This document shows, one piece after another, positions 28,401-36,909 of a DNA stretch of 56,632 bases; the first letter of the stretch is position 1, and each line of letters begins with the position of its first letter. Source of the stretch: Chromatiales bacterium (GTDB lineage Bacteria; Pseudomonadota; Gammaproteobacteria; Granulosicoccales; Granulosicoccaceae); the NCBI GenBank assembly GCA_020631335.1, contig JAHDHK010000003.1:1-56632 (forward strand), written 5' to 3'. Below the pieces are notes generated by a model, which searched no databases, was not told the origin of the DNA, and saw only the letters and a program-made list of their open reading frames with translations. The position numbers were made by a program, and so were the translations under genes.

Positions 28401-29602
28401 AGCTGCCCGATTTAAAGCACCACAGTGAGTGGATTTGTGTCGATTCAGTGTGTGATAAAAACCGATACGATAATCCAAGAAACCTTCATTATCTGCATGC
28501 CAGAATAACCCGCTATTCGCCGCTTTCGAAAAGTCACGATACACCGGTGCTGCTGATTCACGGATACAGCGCCAGTGGTACCACATTCGCACACAATCTT
28601 TTATCCCCCGGACTGGTGCAACACTTGTGTAACGAAGGGCGTGAAGTCTGGGTGCTCGATATGCGAACCAGTTGTGCACTTCATTCGGCCAGCCACGACT
28701 GGGATTTCGAAGACATGGCCTACCACGATATTCCGGCAGCAATAGATTATATCACCAGCACTACCGGCTGCGGGCAGGTCGATGTAGTTGCACATTGTAT
28801 GGGAGCCGTCATGCTCAGCATGAGCATACTGGGTACCCCTGCCGGAAAACAAAACGCGTCTCTGAAGGAAAAAATCCGAAAAATAGTGTTGTCGCAGGCT
28901 GGTCCCGTGCTGCGTTTCAGTGCAGCCAATACGTTTCGAGCCTTTATGATGCACTACCTGAAAAACCTGTTACCACAGGTAAGTTATACCTTCTTTCCGG
29001 CACAACAACACGAAGGTAAGAAAATATACAATGAAGGGAACTACCAGTTTAACCCGCCTGAAGTACTAACTAACGGAGTTACCGGTGGAGACCAAATGAT
29101 GGACAGACTTCTGGCGACTCTTCCCTACCCGGACGACAGCGAATTCGATCTCGAGTATCCACTTGGCAACATATCGCCCTACGTTAGAGAGCGACATCGA
29201 ATGGATGTACTGTACGGGCGTACTTTCTCATTGAGAAACATGTCCGCACCGGTGCTCGGTAATCTTCACGATTTTTTCGGCCCGCTGAGTATCGAAACGG
29301 TCAAACAAACAATACACTTTGCCAATACTACCGAGATTACCGACCGACACGGAAAGAAAATTCTGCGATCACCGGAATCGATTAGACAACACTGGACGAT
29401 GCCGACCCTGTGGGTTCATGGGGCCGAAAACGGCCTTATTGATCCTTGCTCTCCATTAATGACAGCAAGGCTTTTTGATACGGTTTTTCCGAATCGCGAC
29501 ATTTTCGATTTCAAAATCCACCGGGGACTTGGACATCAGGATTCCCTGATGGGAATAAACTGCCAGCAAGTCTACATTGATATAGCTCTTCACCTGAGCT
29601 GA
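25406..29602 (+). CDS. Giant GMC (cholesterol-oxidase-like) oxidoreductase-alpha/beta hydrolase fusion
   Basis: A 1398-residue multidomain protein. Residues about 53-640 are a GMC flavoprotein: FAD Rossmann loop GSGYGGAVAA (59-68), NGLGGGSLINAGV, a ferredoxin-like ACIGCGDCAQGCNHNAKKSL segment known from this cholesterol-oxidase-like subgroup, and the C-terminal LTVHPLGGCIIGD with PGAPGINPALSITA. Residues about 660-1030 form a linker domain I do not recognise. Residues about 1050-1398 are an alpha/beta hydrolase: LLIHGYSASGTTF, nucleophile elbow VAHCMGAV with Cys1131 in place of Ser, acid in HGAENGLIDP, His in RGLGHQDSLMG. The predicted role is oxidation plus hydrolysis of a hydrophobic alcohol or ester, perhaps sterol- or lipid-like. 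No signal peptide is evident. The downstream PhoD-like gene is 16 bases away. Confidence 0.85.
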   Translation: METSETSPNGAKVINNRATTFLSRDLAILASKIHRSDCNTASSSAQNIPPAHFDVIIVGSGYGGAVAADSFSKCTITDETTGKRRPIRVCVLERGKEFLPGAFPSGFADLPGQLRIAQPGSAGAGGNALGLFEIRLGAKASAVVANGLGGGSLINAGVLLEPSPQIIEKWPSTLQGNELQTCYQDAKQVLGVEHNSKPNTVAKFNAEPLKYKLLNKLGGNKAQPVPVSIALENETGNPVSLNACIGCGDCAQGCNHNAKKSLDTNLLAKAVNQGAEIYCGATVERFDKHETGWQVYVNYSDPTRRKRTSQPLVLRCTKLVMAAGTYATSEIMFRSQHQSSHFLNFSDMLGNNFSGNGDNIAAITNCNMPVNMAADETIAPGMREVGPTITGMIDARDTNDIPLAIQELSIPAALKGILTEVLGLVRIVHALTDQQAADAANSDDYCYVSTETLDNSAIMIMMGDDGASGRLVYDRATSSISVQWPDHHSHTRNHLYKAQIDYLKALAKKHLGVTAVVHDNPSRNPLGEQMQQMMKIPEGPVLTVHPLGGCIIGDNVETGVVNDCGQVFNASCPQADGTALQHNLYDDLVVLDGSILPGAPGINPALSITAIALRATKKLKERWLWEDQSKEHNHPLVRPRYTTQTDPEKTPPARRPTEIAITERLVGNATLICDDKPVDVVIEMSLETKPVPIALCTNDILREIELADPEDSPTSNTIRIFDRQDWNTLFDPEHSREFRTRTKKTGSNEWLEMRAQFDKNPDKYLDSICLLSTRVSGSIHLFKEVERASRSRLIHGFSTWVRNRGAREYLWSAKGQSTGVGKHLSLMCALWKHAGRERYLEYELQASPPTKPVNSKLANLITVNSIISGKKRFRYQSRSNPWRQMSEIDLITFPGLADETKPRLVLDLFYLARKKSPLMTIVSEETLPDGYTDLTMFGMRFFRELLLHHFFSFMAPHDWRDINNDQSALDTFIERKQPQTVHSSEKNEYIYNMAALPQELPDLKHHSEWICVDSVCDKNRYDNPRNLHYLHARITRYSPLSKSHDTPVLLIHGYSASGTTFAHNLLSPGLVQHLCNEGREVWVLDMRTSCALHSASHDWDFEDMAYHDIPAAIDYITSTTGCGQVDVVAHCMGAVMLSMSILGTPAGKQNASLKEKIRKIVLSQAGPVLRFSAANTFRAFMMHYLKNLLPQVSYTFFPAQQHEGKKIYNEGNYQFNPPEVLTNGVTGGDQMMDRLLATLPYPDDSEFDLEYPLGNISPYVRERHRMDVLYGRTFSLRNMSAPVLGNLHDFFGPLSIETVKQTIHFANTTEITDRHGKKILRSPESIRQHWTMPTLWVHGAENGLIDPCSPLMTARLFDTVFPNRDIFDFKIHRGLGHQDSLMGINCQQVYIDIALHLS

Positions 29603-29618
29603 GCGAAAGCAAAACAAG

Positions 29619-31208
29619 ATGATCGAACTGGAATTTCCATTCAACATCAGACCGCTTGATCAGTCAGGAACAATACGCCACCTGCTGATCGACAACATAA
29701 CCCGTGACGACAATCCGGTAGACGCCTTTGTGATTGTGCCGGTAAATTTCAGACAAGAGTCACAAGACCCGGGATCATCGATAAGTACTGATGCAATAGT
29801 TACTGAAGAAAAAGCAATACAGATAATACCTGCCGACAACCCGACACAACGCATAGAAGGATGTGCGACCACAGTATCGATCAATTTGGCAATGGCCCCC
29901 GATGCTGACGCTTTACTGTTACTGGTTATTATCAACAGCAACTTAAACACTGAGGCACTGACTGAACTGCCGGAGTCAACCCTGCTTGACGCCGGCCTTG
30001 GGGACTGTCTGAAGCATCCGGACTGGCAGCGGTTTGCTGTCCCCGTAGACAATCAATCCCGCGATTCACACGAAAGTTACGCCATTGTCTTTTCCAGTTG
30101 CCAGTATCCCGGGGATCTGTTTCGTAAAGCACCTCCGGAGAAATCTCTGGTTAGAGCAAAACATATCCTGAAGTCATCTGACTATCACCACTGCGCGCCC
30201 TACCTGTTGATCGCCGGTGACGGTGTTTATGTCGACCCGACAGCGGGGCTGTTCGAACCCGTATCCGAGCTCGAAAAATTCAAGGCGGCTTACGACTACC
30301 AGGCGGCATTCAATGAGTGGCAGGATTTACTTATCGATATGAGAAGTACCCGCTTTGCAATAGATGATCATGAGCTGATCGATAACTGGGAACCCTCTGA
30401 AGATCCTGATGAGCAGCGCATTCTTCAGCAGAAACTTGAAGATGGTAAACGCTGGTTTTTACAACAACGCCTGGGTGAACAGACATCAGGAAAACTATGG
30501 GACAATAGACCGATCGGAGAGATTCCGCTTTTTGTCATGGACACCCGTACAGAAAGAACACTGCGCAGGATCGACAATCACCAGCGAGCCACAATGATCG
30601 ACGATGAGCAGTGTAATGCATTGGAAAACTGGTTATTGCAGGCCGAAGAAGAGATACCAAAGCTGATTCTCTCTCCCGCCATGATTCTACCGCGCAGATT
30701 ATCCACGGCGGAGTTTCACGATCTGGAACCAATCAATAACTCATTACTGCCAGACGATGCCACGGCGATATCTCTGAGTTCTGACTCCTGGGATGGCTAT
30801 CCACAAACTACCGGTCGACTACTTGCCTTTATCGCAGAGAATCAGATCAGCAACGTCATATTTTTGTCCGGTGATGAGCATCTCTCATGTATCGCTACCG
30901 CAGAATTAACTGCTGGCGACAAAGATCCGGTGACGATCCATTCTATCCATGCATCTCCACTCTATGGCCCCTACCCGTTTGCTAACGCACACGTGGCTGA
31001 CTTTGCAGAGCGTGAAACCTTCAAACAGCATTACTACATCGATGATAAACGTTATCATGTGGAAGTCGACGTAGCGACAGAATTTGCTCATGCCGGTGAT
31101 GCATTCGGTGTGCTGAAAATCAGTAAAATCGACAAGCAATGGGAAGCGTCCATACAAATTTCCGGAGACAGAAACAGCATCCTCAGAAAACTCACATGGC
31201 GGCGGTGA
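29619..31208 (+). CDS. PhoD-like metallophosphoesterase
   Basis: A 529-residue protein with the calcineurin-like PhoD metal-binding motifs: SSCQYPG, then GDGVYVDPTAG, FAIDDHELIDNWEP and SGDEHLSC, with IHASPLYGPYPF near the end. PhoD enzymes hydrolyse phosphomono- or diesters using Fe/Ca. This copy lacks a Tat signal, so it is probably cytoplasmic. Residues 1-140 form a separate beta-rich N-terminal region. The 16-base spacing to the GMC-hydrolase fusion indicates one operon and shared substrate chemistry, perhaps a phosphorylated lipid. It converges with the acyl-CoA synthetase, with 4 bases between stops. Confidence 0.82.
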   Translation: MIELEFPFNIRPLDQSGTIRHLLIDNITRDDNPVDAFVIVPVNFRQESQDPGSSISTDAIVTEEKAIQIIPADNPTQRIEGCATTVSINLAMAPDADALLLLVIINSNLNTEALTELPESTLLDAGLGDCLKHPDWQRFAVPVDNQSRDSHESYAIVFSSCQYPGDLFRKAPPEKSLVRAKHILKSSDYHHCAPYLLIAGDGVYVDPTAGLFEPVSELEKFKAAYDYQAAFNEWQDLLIDMRSTRFAIDDHELIDNWEPSEDPDEQRILQQKLEDGKRWFLQQRLGEQTSGKLWDNRPIGEIPLFVMDTRTERTLRRIDNHQRATMIDDEQCNALENWLLQAEEEIPKLILSPAMILPRRLSTAEFHDLEPINNSLLPDDATAISLSSDSWDGYPQTTGRLLAFIAENQISNVIFLSGDEHLSCIATAELTAGDKDPVTIHSIHASPLYGPYPFANAHVADFAERETFKQHYYIDDKRYHVEVDVATEFAHAGDAFGVLKISKIDKQWEASIQISGDRNSILRKLTWRR

Positions 31209-31212
31209 ATTC

Positions 31213-32868
31213 TTAGCCCGACAGGTTACTCTCGTGCATTTTCCTGAGCTCCACCCGACGCACCTTCCCGGTTGTCGTCATCGGTAACTCATCAATAAAC
31301 TCGATAAGCCTGGGGTATTCATGTTTAGCAAGATGGGACTTTACAGAGTTCTGGATATCGTTGACCAGTTCCGTTGATGATTGAAAGCGATCTGCCAGCA
31401 CGATATAAGCCTTGATTACCTGGCCACGTAATTCGTCAGCAACACCGATTACCGCGCACTGAGCTACCGCCGGATGTTTCAGCAGGCAGTCTTCTACCTC
31501 CCCCGGACCGACGCGATAGCCGGCGGTAGATATTACATCGTCATCGCGACCGACAAACCAGAGATAGCCATCTTCATCGCGATAGCACAGATCGCCCAGG
31601 CCCCAGTAGTCACCCCGAAATTTTGATACGGTTGCCTCGGGCTTGTTCCAATAGCCAAGAAACATGACCGGATCATCCCTGTGTGCCGCCAGCTCTCCGA
31701 CTTCACCCGCGGGCAAAACGTTGCCGTCTTTATCCACAGGATCCACTCGATGACCGGCATATGGTTTACCCATAGAGCCGGGTTTAACTGCAAATAACGC
31801 TGAACAGTTTCCAACGATATAGTTGAATTCTGTTTGCCCGCACATTTCGTTAATTTGAATGCCGAAGGTTTCTTCAGCCCAGTGATAGACCTCTGAACCG
31901 ACGGTTTCACCTGCTGACATAATCGCGCGAAACCGGATGTTATGCTTTTTCAGCCCGTCGTATTGTCGCAGCATTTTGAGCGCAGTCGGCGGAACAAAAC
32001 CATTAGTCACGCGATATTTATCGAGCAGATGGCATACACGTTCAGGGTCAAACTTACTGGTTTCATAACCCAGGATCGGCACACCGTAAACCCACGAGGG
32101 AATCAGCGCATCCAGCAGCCCACCGGTCCACGCCCAGTCTGCGGGTGTCCAGAAAACATCATCTTTTAAAGGGAAATAGTTTTGCGATAGTTCAAACCCG
32201 GTTAGATTTCCCAATAGACACCGGTGCGCACCCAACGCGCCTTTGGGCGGCCCGGTGGTACCTGAGGTGTAAATCAGAAAAGCCGGATCATCCGCAAGCG
32301 TGGCAACCGGCTGGAAAGTCTCCTTTGCTTTAGCCAGTAGCGAAGGTAATTCATCATCGCAATTAAGCACATGCATTAGCGACGGTAATGCCGGTTTCAA
32401 ATCGTTGATAAGTTCGCAACGCGGCGTATCAGCGATCACCACAGTAGCGCTGCTATCTGCAAGTCGATAAGAGACAGCATCATCACCGAACATCACCGAC
32501 AGCGGCAGCGCGATCGCACCAAGCTTGTAGATCGCCATGTGTGCAACTCCTGCCTCGAAGCGCTGCGGCAACACAATACCCACTCGATCACCGGGCTTAA
32601 CGCCAAGTGCACACAGGGTATTCGCCAACTGGTTAGACATGGCTTCCAGTTGGCCGAAAGTGAATTGTGTTGGCTTGCCTGTATCATTTTCGCAGTACAT
32701 CGCGACACGATCAGGATGTGATTTTGCAAATCGACAAGCTGCTACCGCAATGTTGTATCTGTCCGGTACTGCCCACTGAAACTCTCTGGTCAGGGTTTCG
32801 TATTCACCGAACGGGTACTGACCGGGTTTAAAAAACGTATTCAATGCTCCACCGTGACTAAGCAGCAT
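31213..32868 (-). CDS. AMP-forming acyl-CoA synthetase (medium-chain/acetate type)
   Basis: A 551-residue ANL-superfamily ligase. The adenylation loop is IYTSGTTGPPKGALGAHR, followed by NEMCGQTEFNYIVGNC (A5), GDLCYRDEDGYLWFVGRDDDVI (A7-A8), and the catalytic Lys of TTTGKVRRVELR at the C-terminus. The N-terminus (FKPGQYPFGEYETLTREFQW) and size resemble the MACS/acetyl-CoA-synthetase-like branch that activates small or medium acids. It is the last gene of the minus-strand run from the amine island. The 88-base gap to the preceding gene leaves operon membership uncertain. The substrate could be an acid released by amine catabolism, but this is inference. Confidence 0.88.
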   Translation of the reverse strand: MLLSHGGALNTFFKPGQYPFGEYETLTREFQWAVPDRYNIAVAACRFAKSHPDRVAMYCENDTGKPTQFTFGQLEAMSNQLANTLCALGVKPGDRVGIVLPQRFEAGVAHMAIYKLGAIALPLSVMFGDDAVSYRLADSSATVVIADTPRCELINDLKPALPSLMHVLNCDDELPSLLAKAKETFQPVATLADDPAFLIYTSGTTGPPKGALGAHRCLLGNLTGFELSQNYFPLKDDVFWTPADWAWTGGLLDALIPSWVYGVPILGYETSKFDPERVCHLLDKYRVTNGFVPPTALKMLRQYDGLKKHNIRFRAIMSAGETVGSEVYHWAEETFGIQINEMCGQTEFNYIVGNCSALFAVKPGSMGKPYAGHRVDPVDKDGNVLPAGEVGELAAHRDDPVMFLGYWNKPEATVSKFRGDYWGLGDLCYRDEDGYLWFVGRDDDVISTAGYRVGPGEVEDCLLKHPAVAQCAVIGVADELRGQVIKAYIVLADRFQSSTELVNDIQNSVKSHLAKHEYPRLIEFIDELPMTTTGKVRRVELRKMHESNLSG

Positions 32869-32956
32869 GACACCTGCCCGATATGCTTCCGGTACCGGCC
32901 TTTAAAACGCATATGGACAGGATCAAAGGATTTGTCTGCGACCAGGCTGCCCGTGC

Positions 32957-33526
32957 CTAGGCTGCCTGTACGCCGGGTTCAGCCACAGACTTTTCCCAAT
33001 CAGGCAGAAACCTGAGAATCCTGACCTGAGCCGGCATCGTGGCATTGAACATTTTGTTATGCCAATACGTTACCTGAAACTTGTCATCGTCCTCTGGTAG
33101 CTCCTGTACTACACAGTGCAGATCGAATGTCTGATTGTATTGTCGAATAGCCAGTCTGCATTGCTGCTGCTTTACCAGCAGATCTGCCAGTTCCGACCCA
33201 ACCGCAAACGTTGCGTAAATTGCACCATCAAATTTTGCCGGGTACTGATAGTAAGCCGATTGCAAAATTTTCAACGCAGAGTCGCGACGCAACTTAGGGT
33301 CGTGCGTTTTCTTGACTACATGCTTGAACTCACTGGTGATCTCAACACAGTCAGACAATGCAATGTTAATGATCAGCGGCCCCAGATTGCGCTCGCTGAT
33401 GCTCACATAAACCCCTGCACGCATACCTTCACTGGGGCGCCCTTCATCGTTGCGCACAGCCTGTTGCCTGATCCGGCACTGCCAGCCGAGAAAGTATCTC
33501 TCTAAAGGGCTATTTATATCCGTCAT
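32957..33526 (-). CDS. Protein of unknown function downstream of gmaS
   Basis: A 189-residue soluble protein with no family I recognise. It has mixed alpha/beta character, four Cys (one in GWQCRIRQQAV), no signal peptide and no membrane segment. LGPLIINIALSDCVEITSEFKH and KFDGAIYATFAVGSELADLL look like buried strands and helices. It starts 31 bases after gmaS on the same strand, so it is very probably co-transcribed and may be an accessory or regulatory factor for methylamine assimilation. Codon use is like that of its neighbours. Confidence 0.7.
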   Translation of the reverse strand: MTDINSPLERYFLGWQCRIRQQAVRNDEGRPSEGMRAGVYVSISERNLGPLIINIALSDCVEITSEFKHVVKKTHDPKLRRDSALKILQSAYYQYPAKFDGAIYATFAVGSELADLLVKQQQCRLAIRQYNQTFDLHCVVQELPEDDDKFQVTYWHNKMFNATMPAQVRILRFLPDWEKSVAEPGVQAA

Positions 33527-33557
33527 TACCGTGTCTTTTTATTTGTTGAAGGGGTCG

Positions 33558-34865
33558 TTAACAGTCCATGGTGTTTTGACGCTCCCATTCACTCAGGTGC
33601 GCCGTATATTGACTCCATTCCTGCATTTTCAATTTGAGGTAGGCGTCGACCAGTTCGTCACCCAGCCCCTCGCGCAGTACTTTACTTTTTTCCATCAGTC
33701 GCAGCGCATCATGCAAAGTGGAAGGAAGTTGTTTTGCACCTTTCACTTTGTGTCCTTCTTCATACATATTCAGGTGTACGGGCTTACCCGGATCTTTTTT
33801 GTTGGCAATACCGTCGAGTCCTGCTGCAAGCACACCCGCCTGCATCAGATACGGATTTGCCGCACCGTCCATCAGGCGCAGCTCAAATCGACCGTCGTCA
33901 GGCACCCGAATCATGTGAGTGCGGTTATTACCGGAATAAGTCACAGCGTTAGGTGACCAGGTAGCTCCTGAAGAGGTTACCGGTGCACCAATGCGCTTGT
34001 AGCTGTTCACGGTCGGGTTGAATACTGCACACAGGGCAGTCGCACTGTCCATGACTCCACCTAAAAAGTGATACGCGGTTTGGGATAACCCCAGATCATC
34101 TTTTTTATTCAGGAACAGGTTCTTGCGACCCGCCTTGTCCCATAGTGATACATGCGCGTGACAACCATTCCCGGTTAAATTGGCAAAAGGCTTGGGCATA
34201 AAAGTCGCGCGCATTTCGTGATTTTCTGCAATGGTTTTTACCATGTACTTAAAAAACACATGCCGATCGGCAGTTTTCAACGCATCGTCATAATCCCAGT
34301 TCATCTCAAACTGACCGTTCGCATCTTCATGGTCGTTCTGATACGGACCCCAGCCCAGTTCAATCATGGCATCGCAGATTTCACTCACTACGGGATAGCG
34401 GCGCATAAGTGCCTGCTGGTCGTAACACGGTTTGGCCTGAGTATCATCAGCGTCGTAGATTGCCGAGCCCGACTTATTGATCAAAAAGTACTCACACTCA
34501 ACGCCGGTTTTCATCCGGTAGCCAAGCTTTTGGGCCTTCTCGAGTTGTCGCTTCAAAGCAACCCTGGGTGACGCCTCGACCTCGGCACCATCCATCCACA
34601 AGTCAGCTGCCACCCAGGCGACTTCAGGTTTCCAGGGCAGCTGAATGGCGCTGTCAGCATCAGGAATAGCAAACATATCCGGATGGGCAGGCGTCATATC
34701 CAGATACGATGCGAACCCGGCAAAACCCGCCCCCTCTGTCTGCATATCTTTGATCGCACGTGTCGGCACCAGCTTTGCGCGTAACACACCAAACAGATCG
34801 ACAAAGCTGATTAAAAAGTACTTTACCTTTTTCGTTTTAGCCCATTTTTCAAGATCTTTTGACAC
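33558..34865 (-). CDS. gmaS: Gamma-glutamylmethylamide synthetase / type III glutamate-ammonia ligase
   Basis: A 435-residue glutamine-synthetase-fold ligase that joins glutamate with methylamine (GmaS) or ammonia (GlnT-like) using ATP. The N-terminal beta-grasp has VKYFLISFVDLFGVLRAKLV; the catalytic domain has GVECEYFLI, QNDHEDANGQFEMNW, TGNGCHAHVSLWD and NRTHMIRVPDDGRFELRLMD, all GS metal/ATP/glutamate motifs. Resemblance to GmaS proteins of marine Roseobacter is strong, and the setting with mgsABC-like genes and Tmm supports the methylamine role, but GmaS and GlnT differ subtly. GTG start with GGGAGAG upstream. It has its own transcript start region, since a terminator lies just before it. 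Confidence 0.82.
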   Translation of the reverse strand: MSKDLEKWAKTKKVKYFLISFVDLFGVLRAKLVPTRAIKDMQTEGAGFAGFASYLDMTPAHPDMFAIPDADSAIQLPWKPEVAWVAADLWMDGAEVEASPRVALKRQLEKAQKLGYRMKTGVECEYFLINKSGSAIYDADDTQAKPCYDQQALMRRYPVVSEICDAMIELGWGPYQNDHEDANGQFEMNWDYDDALKTADRHVFFKYMVKTIAENHEMRATFMPKPFANLTGNGCHAHVSLWDKAGRKNLFLNKKDDLGLSQTAYHFLGGVMDSATALCAVFNPTVNSYKRIGAPVTSSGATWSPNAVTYSGNNRTHMIRVPDDGRFELRLMDGAANPYLMQAGVLAAGLDGIANKKDPGKPVHLNMYEEGHKVKGAKQLPSTLHDALRLMEKSKVLREGLGDELVDAYLKLKMQEWSQYTAHLSEWERQNTMDC

Positions 34866-34935
34866 AGCTCTCTCCCAGATAAAGTCAGCTGGAATGCTCA
34901 GCTAACCGGTATACGATTTTTGAGATGACAGATAC

Positions 34936-34962
34936 AAAAAAGGCCCCGACAACCGGGGCCTT
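34936..34962 (-). terminator. Rho-independent terminator after the amt/small-peptide genes
   Basis: AAGGCCCCG / CGGGGCCTT forms a 9-bp GC-rich stem with a 5-base loop followed, on the minus strand, by six T residues. It is about 55 bases past the stop of the 62-residue membrane peptide and about 70 bases before the gmaS start. It should end the amt transcript and leave gmaS under its own promoter or readthrough. Confidence 0.92.
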
Positions 34963-35014
34963 AGTGCAATTAACGCGTCGTTAGCAGCCGATTCATAACC
35001 AAACCGGCTGTGGT

Positions 35015-35203
35015 TTAGTCGCGGAAACCCCGGCGTCGTGCCACCTTCGAGCCCACACGAATTTCGTGGAAAATACTCGAGACGACAACAATAACCAGTA
35101 CCGCACACATGGCCCAGAAGATACCTTTCAATGTCCCCTGGTTGGCAGCGAAGGTAAAAATGGCCGCTGCGCCATCAAACGTTTCAACAGGACTTGCGTT
35201 CAT
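35015..35203 (-). CDS. 62-residue single-helix membrane peptide coupled to amt
   Basis: The peptide has a polar N-terminus, one long hydrophobic helix (GIFWAMCAVLVIVVVSSIF, about residues 27-46) and a basic tail (RVGSKVARRRGFRD), indicating N-out/C-in topology. Its ATG follows the amt stop by 3 bases, and a GGAG Shine-Dalgarno lies inside the last codons of amt, so translation is probably coupled. It is followed by a perfect terminator. I do not recognise a family. Placement suggests an accessory subunit or modulator of the Amt channel. Confidence 0.72.
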   Translation of the reverse strand: MNASPVETFDGAAAIFTFAANQGTLKGIFWAMCAVLVIVVVSSIFHEIRVGSKVARRRGFRD

Positions 35204-35206
35204 TTT

Positions 35207-36706
35207 CTACGGTCTCCTGGTAGGTGGACGATTGCGCGGACGATCCAGACCTTCCGGACGCTCGTCCAGAATCTGTTCACGTCTCGGCGGAGGTGGCTCG
35301 CGACGAGGTGGTGGATCGCGATCGAAGTCAGGGCGTCCGCGACCACGTGGCTCGTAGTTCGCCGGTGCCTCTTCCCAGATAGCAAATTCCGGGTAGGCCT
35401 GCGAAGGAATTTCTGCAGGGTCCATTCCGAGGATCTCAACTTCATTGCGCACACGCAGCAAGCCGAATATTCGCAGAATATACCCGAGGATGATTGCCGG
35501 AATGAAACCCAGCCCTGCCATTACCAGTGCACCCTTCGCCTGGCCAGCCAGACTGATTGCCGGGATATCTCCTACGCCGGGGTAGCCCGCACAGAAAATA
35601 CCTACTGCCAGCAGACCCCAGACACCACACACCCCGTGCACAGCAAACGCACTGACTGCGTCATCGATGCCCATTTTCTCAACAAGTTTTGCTGAAACCG
35701 GAATCAGACAGCCGCCGGCAAAACCAATCAGGAATGCAAGTGGCGGGTAGAACAAGTCGATACCGGCGGCGACCGAAAAGATACCGCCAAGTGCGCCGGA
35801 CATCATCCAGAACGGGTCTCTGGTGAGGAAGTAGGCGCCGATGATTCCACCAGCCATGCCCATCAGTGTGTTAAAGACAAACGCAGACAGGTTTGACGGC
35901 ACACCATAGATGTTTACCCAGTTACCGGCGGGATCGTAAATCAAACAACCGCCAAGGAAGCCGAAGAAGCCGATGATTATCAACATAAGGCCGGTCACTG
36001 TCAGTGGCATGTTGTGGCCACGCAGATCATTGGCCGAGCCGTCAGCATTGTACTTGCCAATTCTGGGCCCTAACGGAATCAGAATACCCAGGGCAAAGAA
36101 GCCGGCGATGGTGTGTACCACACCTGCGGCAGCAACATCACGATAACCCCACTCCAGTACCATCCAGCCGGCAGGGCTCCAGCCCCAGGCAGCACCGAGA
36201 ATCCAAAGCACTGAACCCAGCACCACAGCGGTGATAATGAAGGCGCTGAGTTTTATTCTTTCGATAACCGCGCCGGAGTAGATAGAAGCAGTGGTGCAGG
36301 CAAAAAGCGTAAACGCCGCCCAGAACACGCCGGAAGCCTGATCCTGAAGATTTGGCCCCATGTTTTCAGACCATGGCAATGCCGCCAGCGGGTAGTCGCC
36401 GGTGGTATCCCATGCTCCCATCAGATCAATCGAACCGTCAGCGGCGAAAGGCCAGCTGTAGCCCGCCATGTAGATCCACCAGCCAAAGGCAAAGAATGTC
36501 GGGATCATAAAGGCGAAGGCGAGGATATTCTTGGTGCCTGACGCCAGCGCATTTTTGGCGCGGGACGCGCCCATTTCATAGGCAAGAAAGCCCGCGTGAA
36601 TGGCAATCATCAGGCCGGTGCACCACCAGTAATAAATCTCCAGATTTATGGTGGTATGCCCGGCAAGCGCTGCGTCAATCGCCGCTTGCACTGCTTCTTC
36701 GTTCAT
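35207..36706 (-). CDS. amt: Ammonium/methylammonium transporter Amt
   Basis: A 499-residue Amt/Mep/Rh channel with eleven helices. The conserved pore histidines are present: VVHTIAGFFALG near residue 195 and FAVHGVCGVWGLLAVG near residue 355, with the family motif GAVIERIKLSAF. It lacks a cleavable signal, with a short acidic N-terminus. The last about 55 residues are a Pro/Arg-rich charged tail (RDPPPRREPPPPRRE), unlike the short tails of E. coli AmtB, and may bind a regulator. Location within the GS/mgs/gmaS genes suggests uptake of ammonium or methylammonium for gamma-glutamyl capture. About 200 bases separate it from the operon upstream, and a hairpin lies in that gap. Confidence 0.93.
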   Translation of the reverse strand: MNEEAVQAAIDAALAGHTTINLEIYYWWCTGLMIAIHAGFLAYEMGASRAKNALASGTKNILAFAFMIPTFFAFGWWIYMAGYSWPFAADGSIDLMGAWDTTGDYPLAALPWSENMGPNLQDQASGVFWAAFTLFACTTASIYSGAVIERIKLSAFIITAVVLGSVLWILGAAWGWSPAGWMVLEWGYRDVAAAGVVHTIAGFFALGILIPLGPRIGKYNADGSANDLRGHNMPLTVTGLMLIIIGFFGFLGGCLIYDPAGNWVNIYGVPSNLSAFVFNTLMGMAGGIIGAYFLTRDPFWMMSGALGGIFSVAAGIDLFYPPLAFLIGFAGGCLIPVSAKLVEKMGIDDAVSAFAVHGVCGVWGLLAVGIFCAGYPGVGDIPAISLAGQAKGALVMAGLGFIPAIILGYILRIFGLLRVRNEVEILGMDPAEIPSQAYPEFAIWEEAPANYEPRGRGRPDFDRDPPPRREPPPPRREQILDERPEGLDRPRNRPPTRRP

Positions 36707-36869
36707 TCAACTCCCCCTGGTTGTGCGTGCCGTAAAGCATGCGGTGATGGCGCGTTTCAGACCAACTGTGTACCAGTTTCGGTCCCGCACACGTTCTGAT
36801 TTTCCGGCGCAAAACCGCGCCACACGAAGGTCGGTAGTATTTATTAGTGGGCCAAAATTATCAAGCGAT

Positions 36870-36891
36870 AGTGCCGGCTAATACCGGCACT
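36870..36891 (-). terminator. Hairpin ending the GS-mgsABC transcript
   Basis: AGTGCCGG / CCGGCACT is a perfect 8-bp inverted repeat around a 6-base loop (CTAATA), about 20 bases after the stop of the 128-residue gene on the minus strand. The downstream T-content is weak (ATAATTTT about 12 bases on), so it may act as a factor-assisted terminator or as an RNA-stabilising hairpin. Confidence 0.6.
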
Positions 36892-36909
36892 TCGCAGATA
36901 GAACGCAGG

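Noticed and set aside
36707-36860. Possible sigma-54 promoter upstream of amt (minus strand TGGCGCGGTTTTGC)
   Set aside because: The GG to GC spacing is 9, not the required 10, so it does not fit a sigma-54 -24/-12 element.
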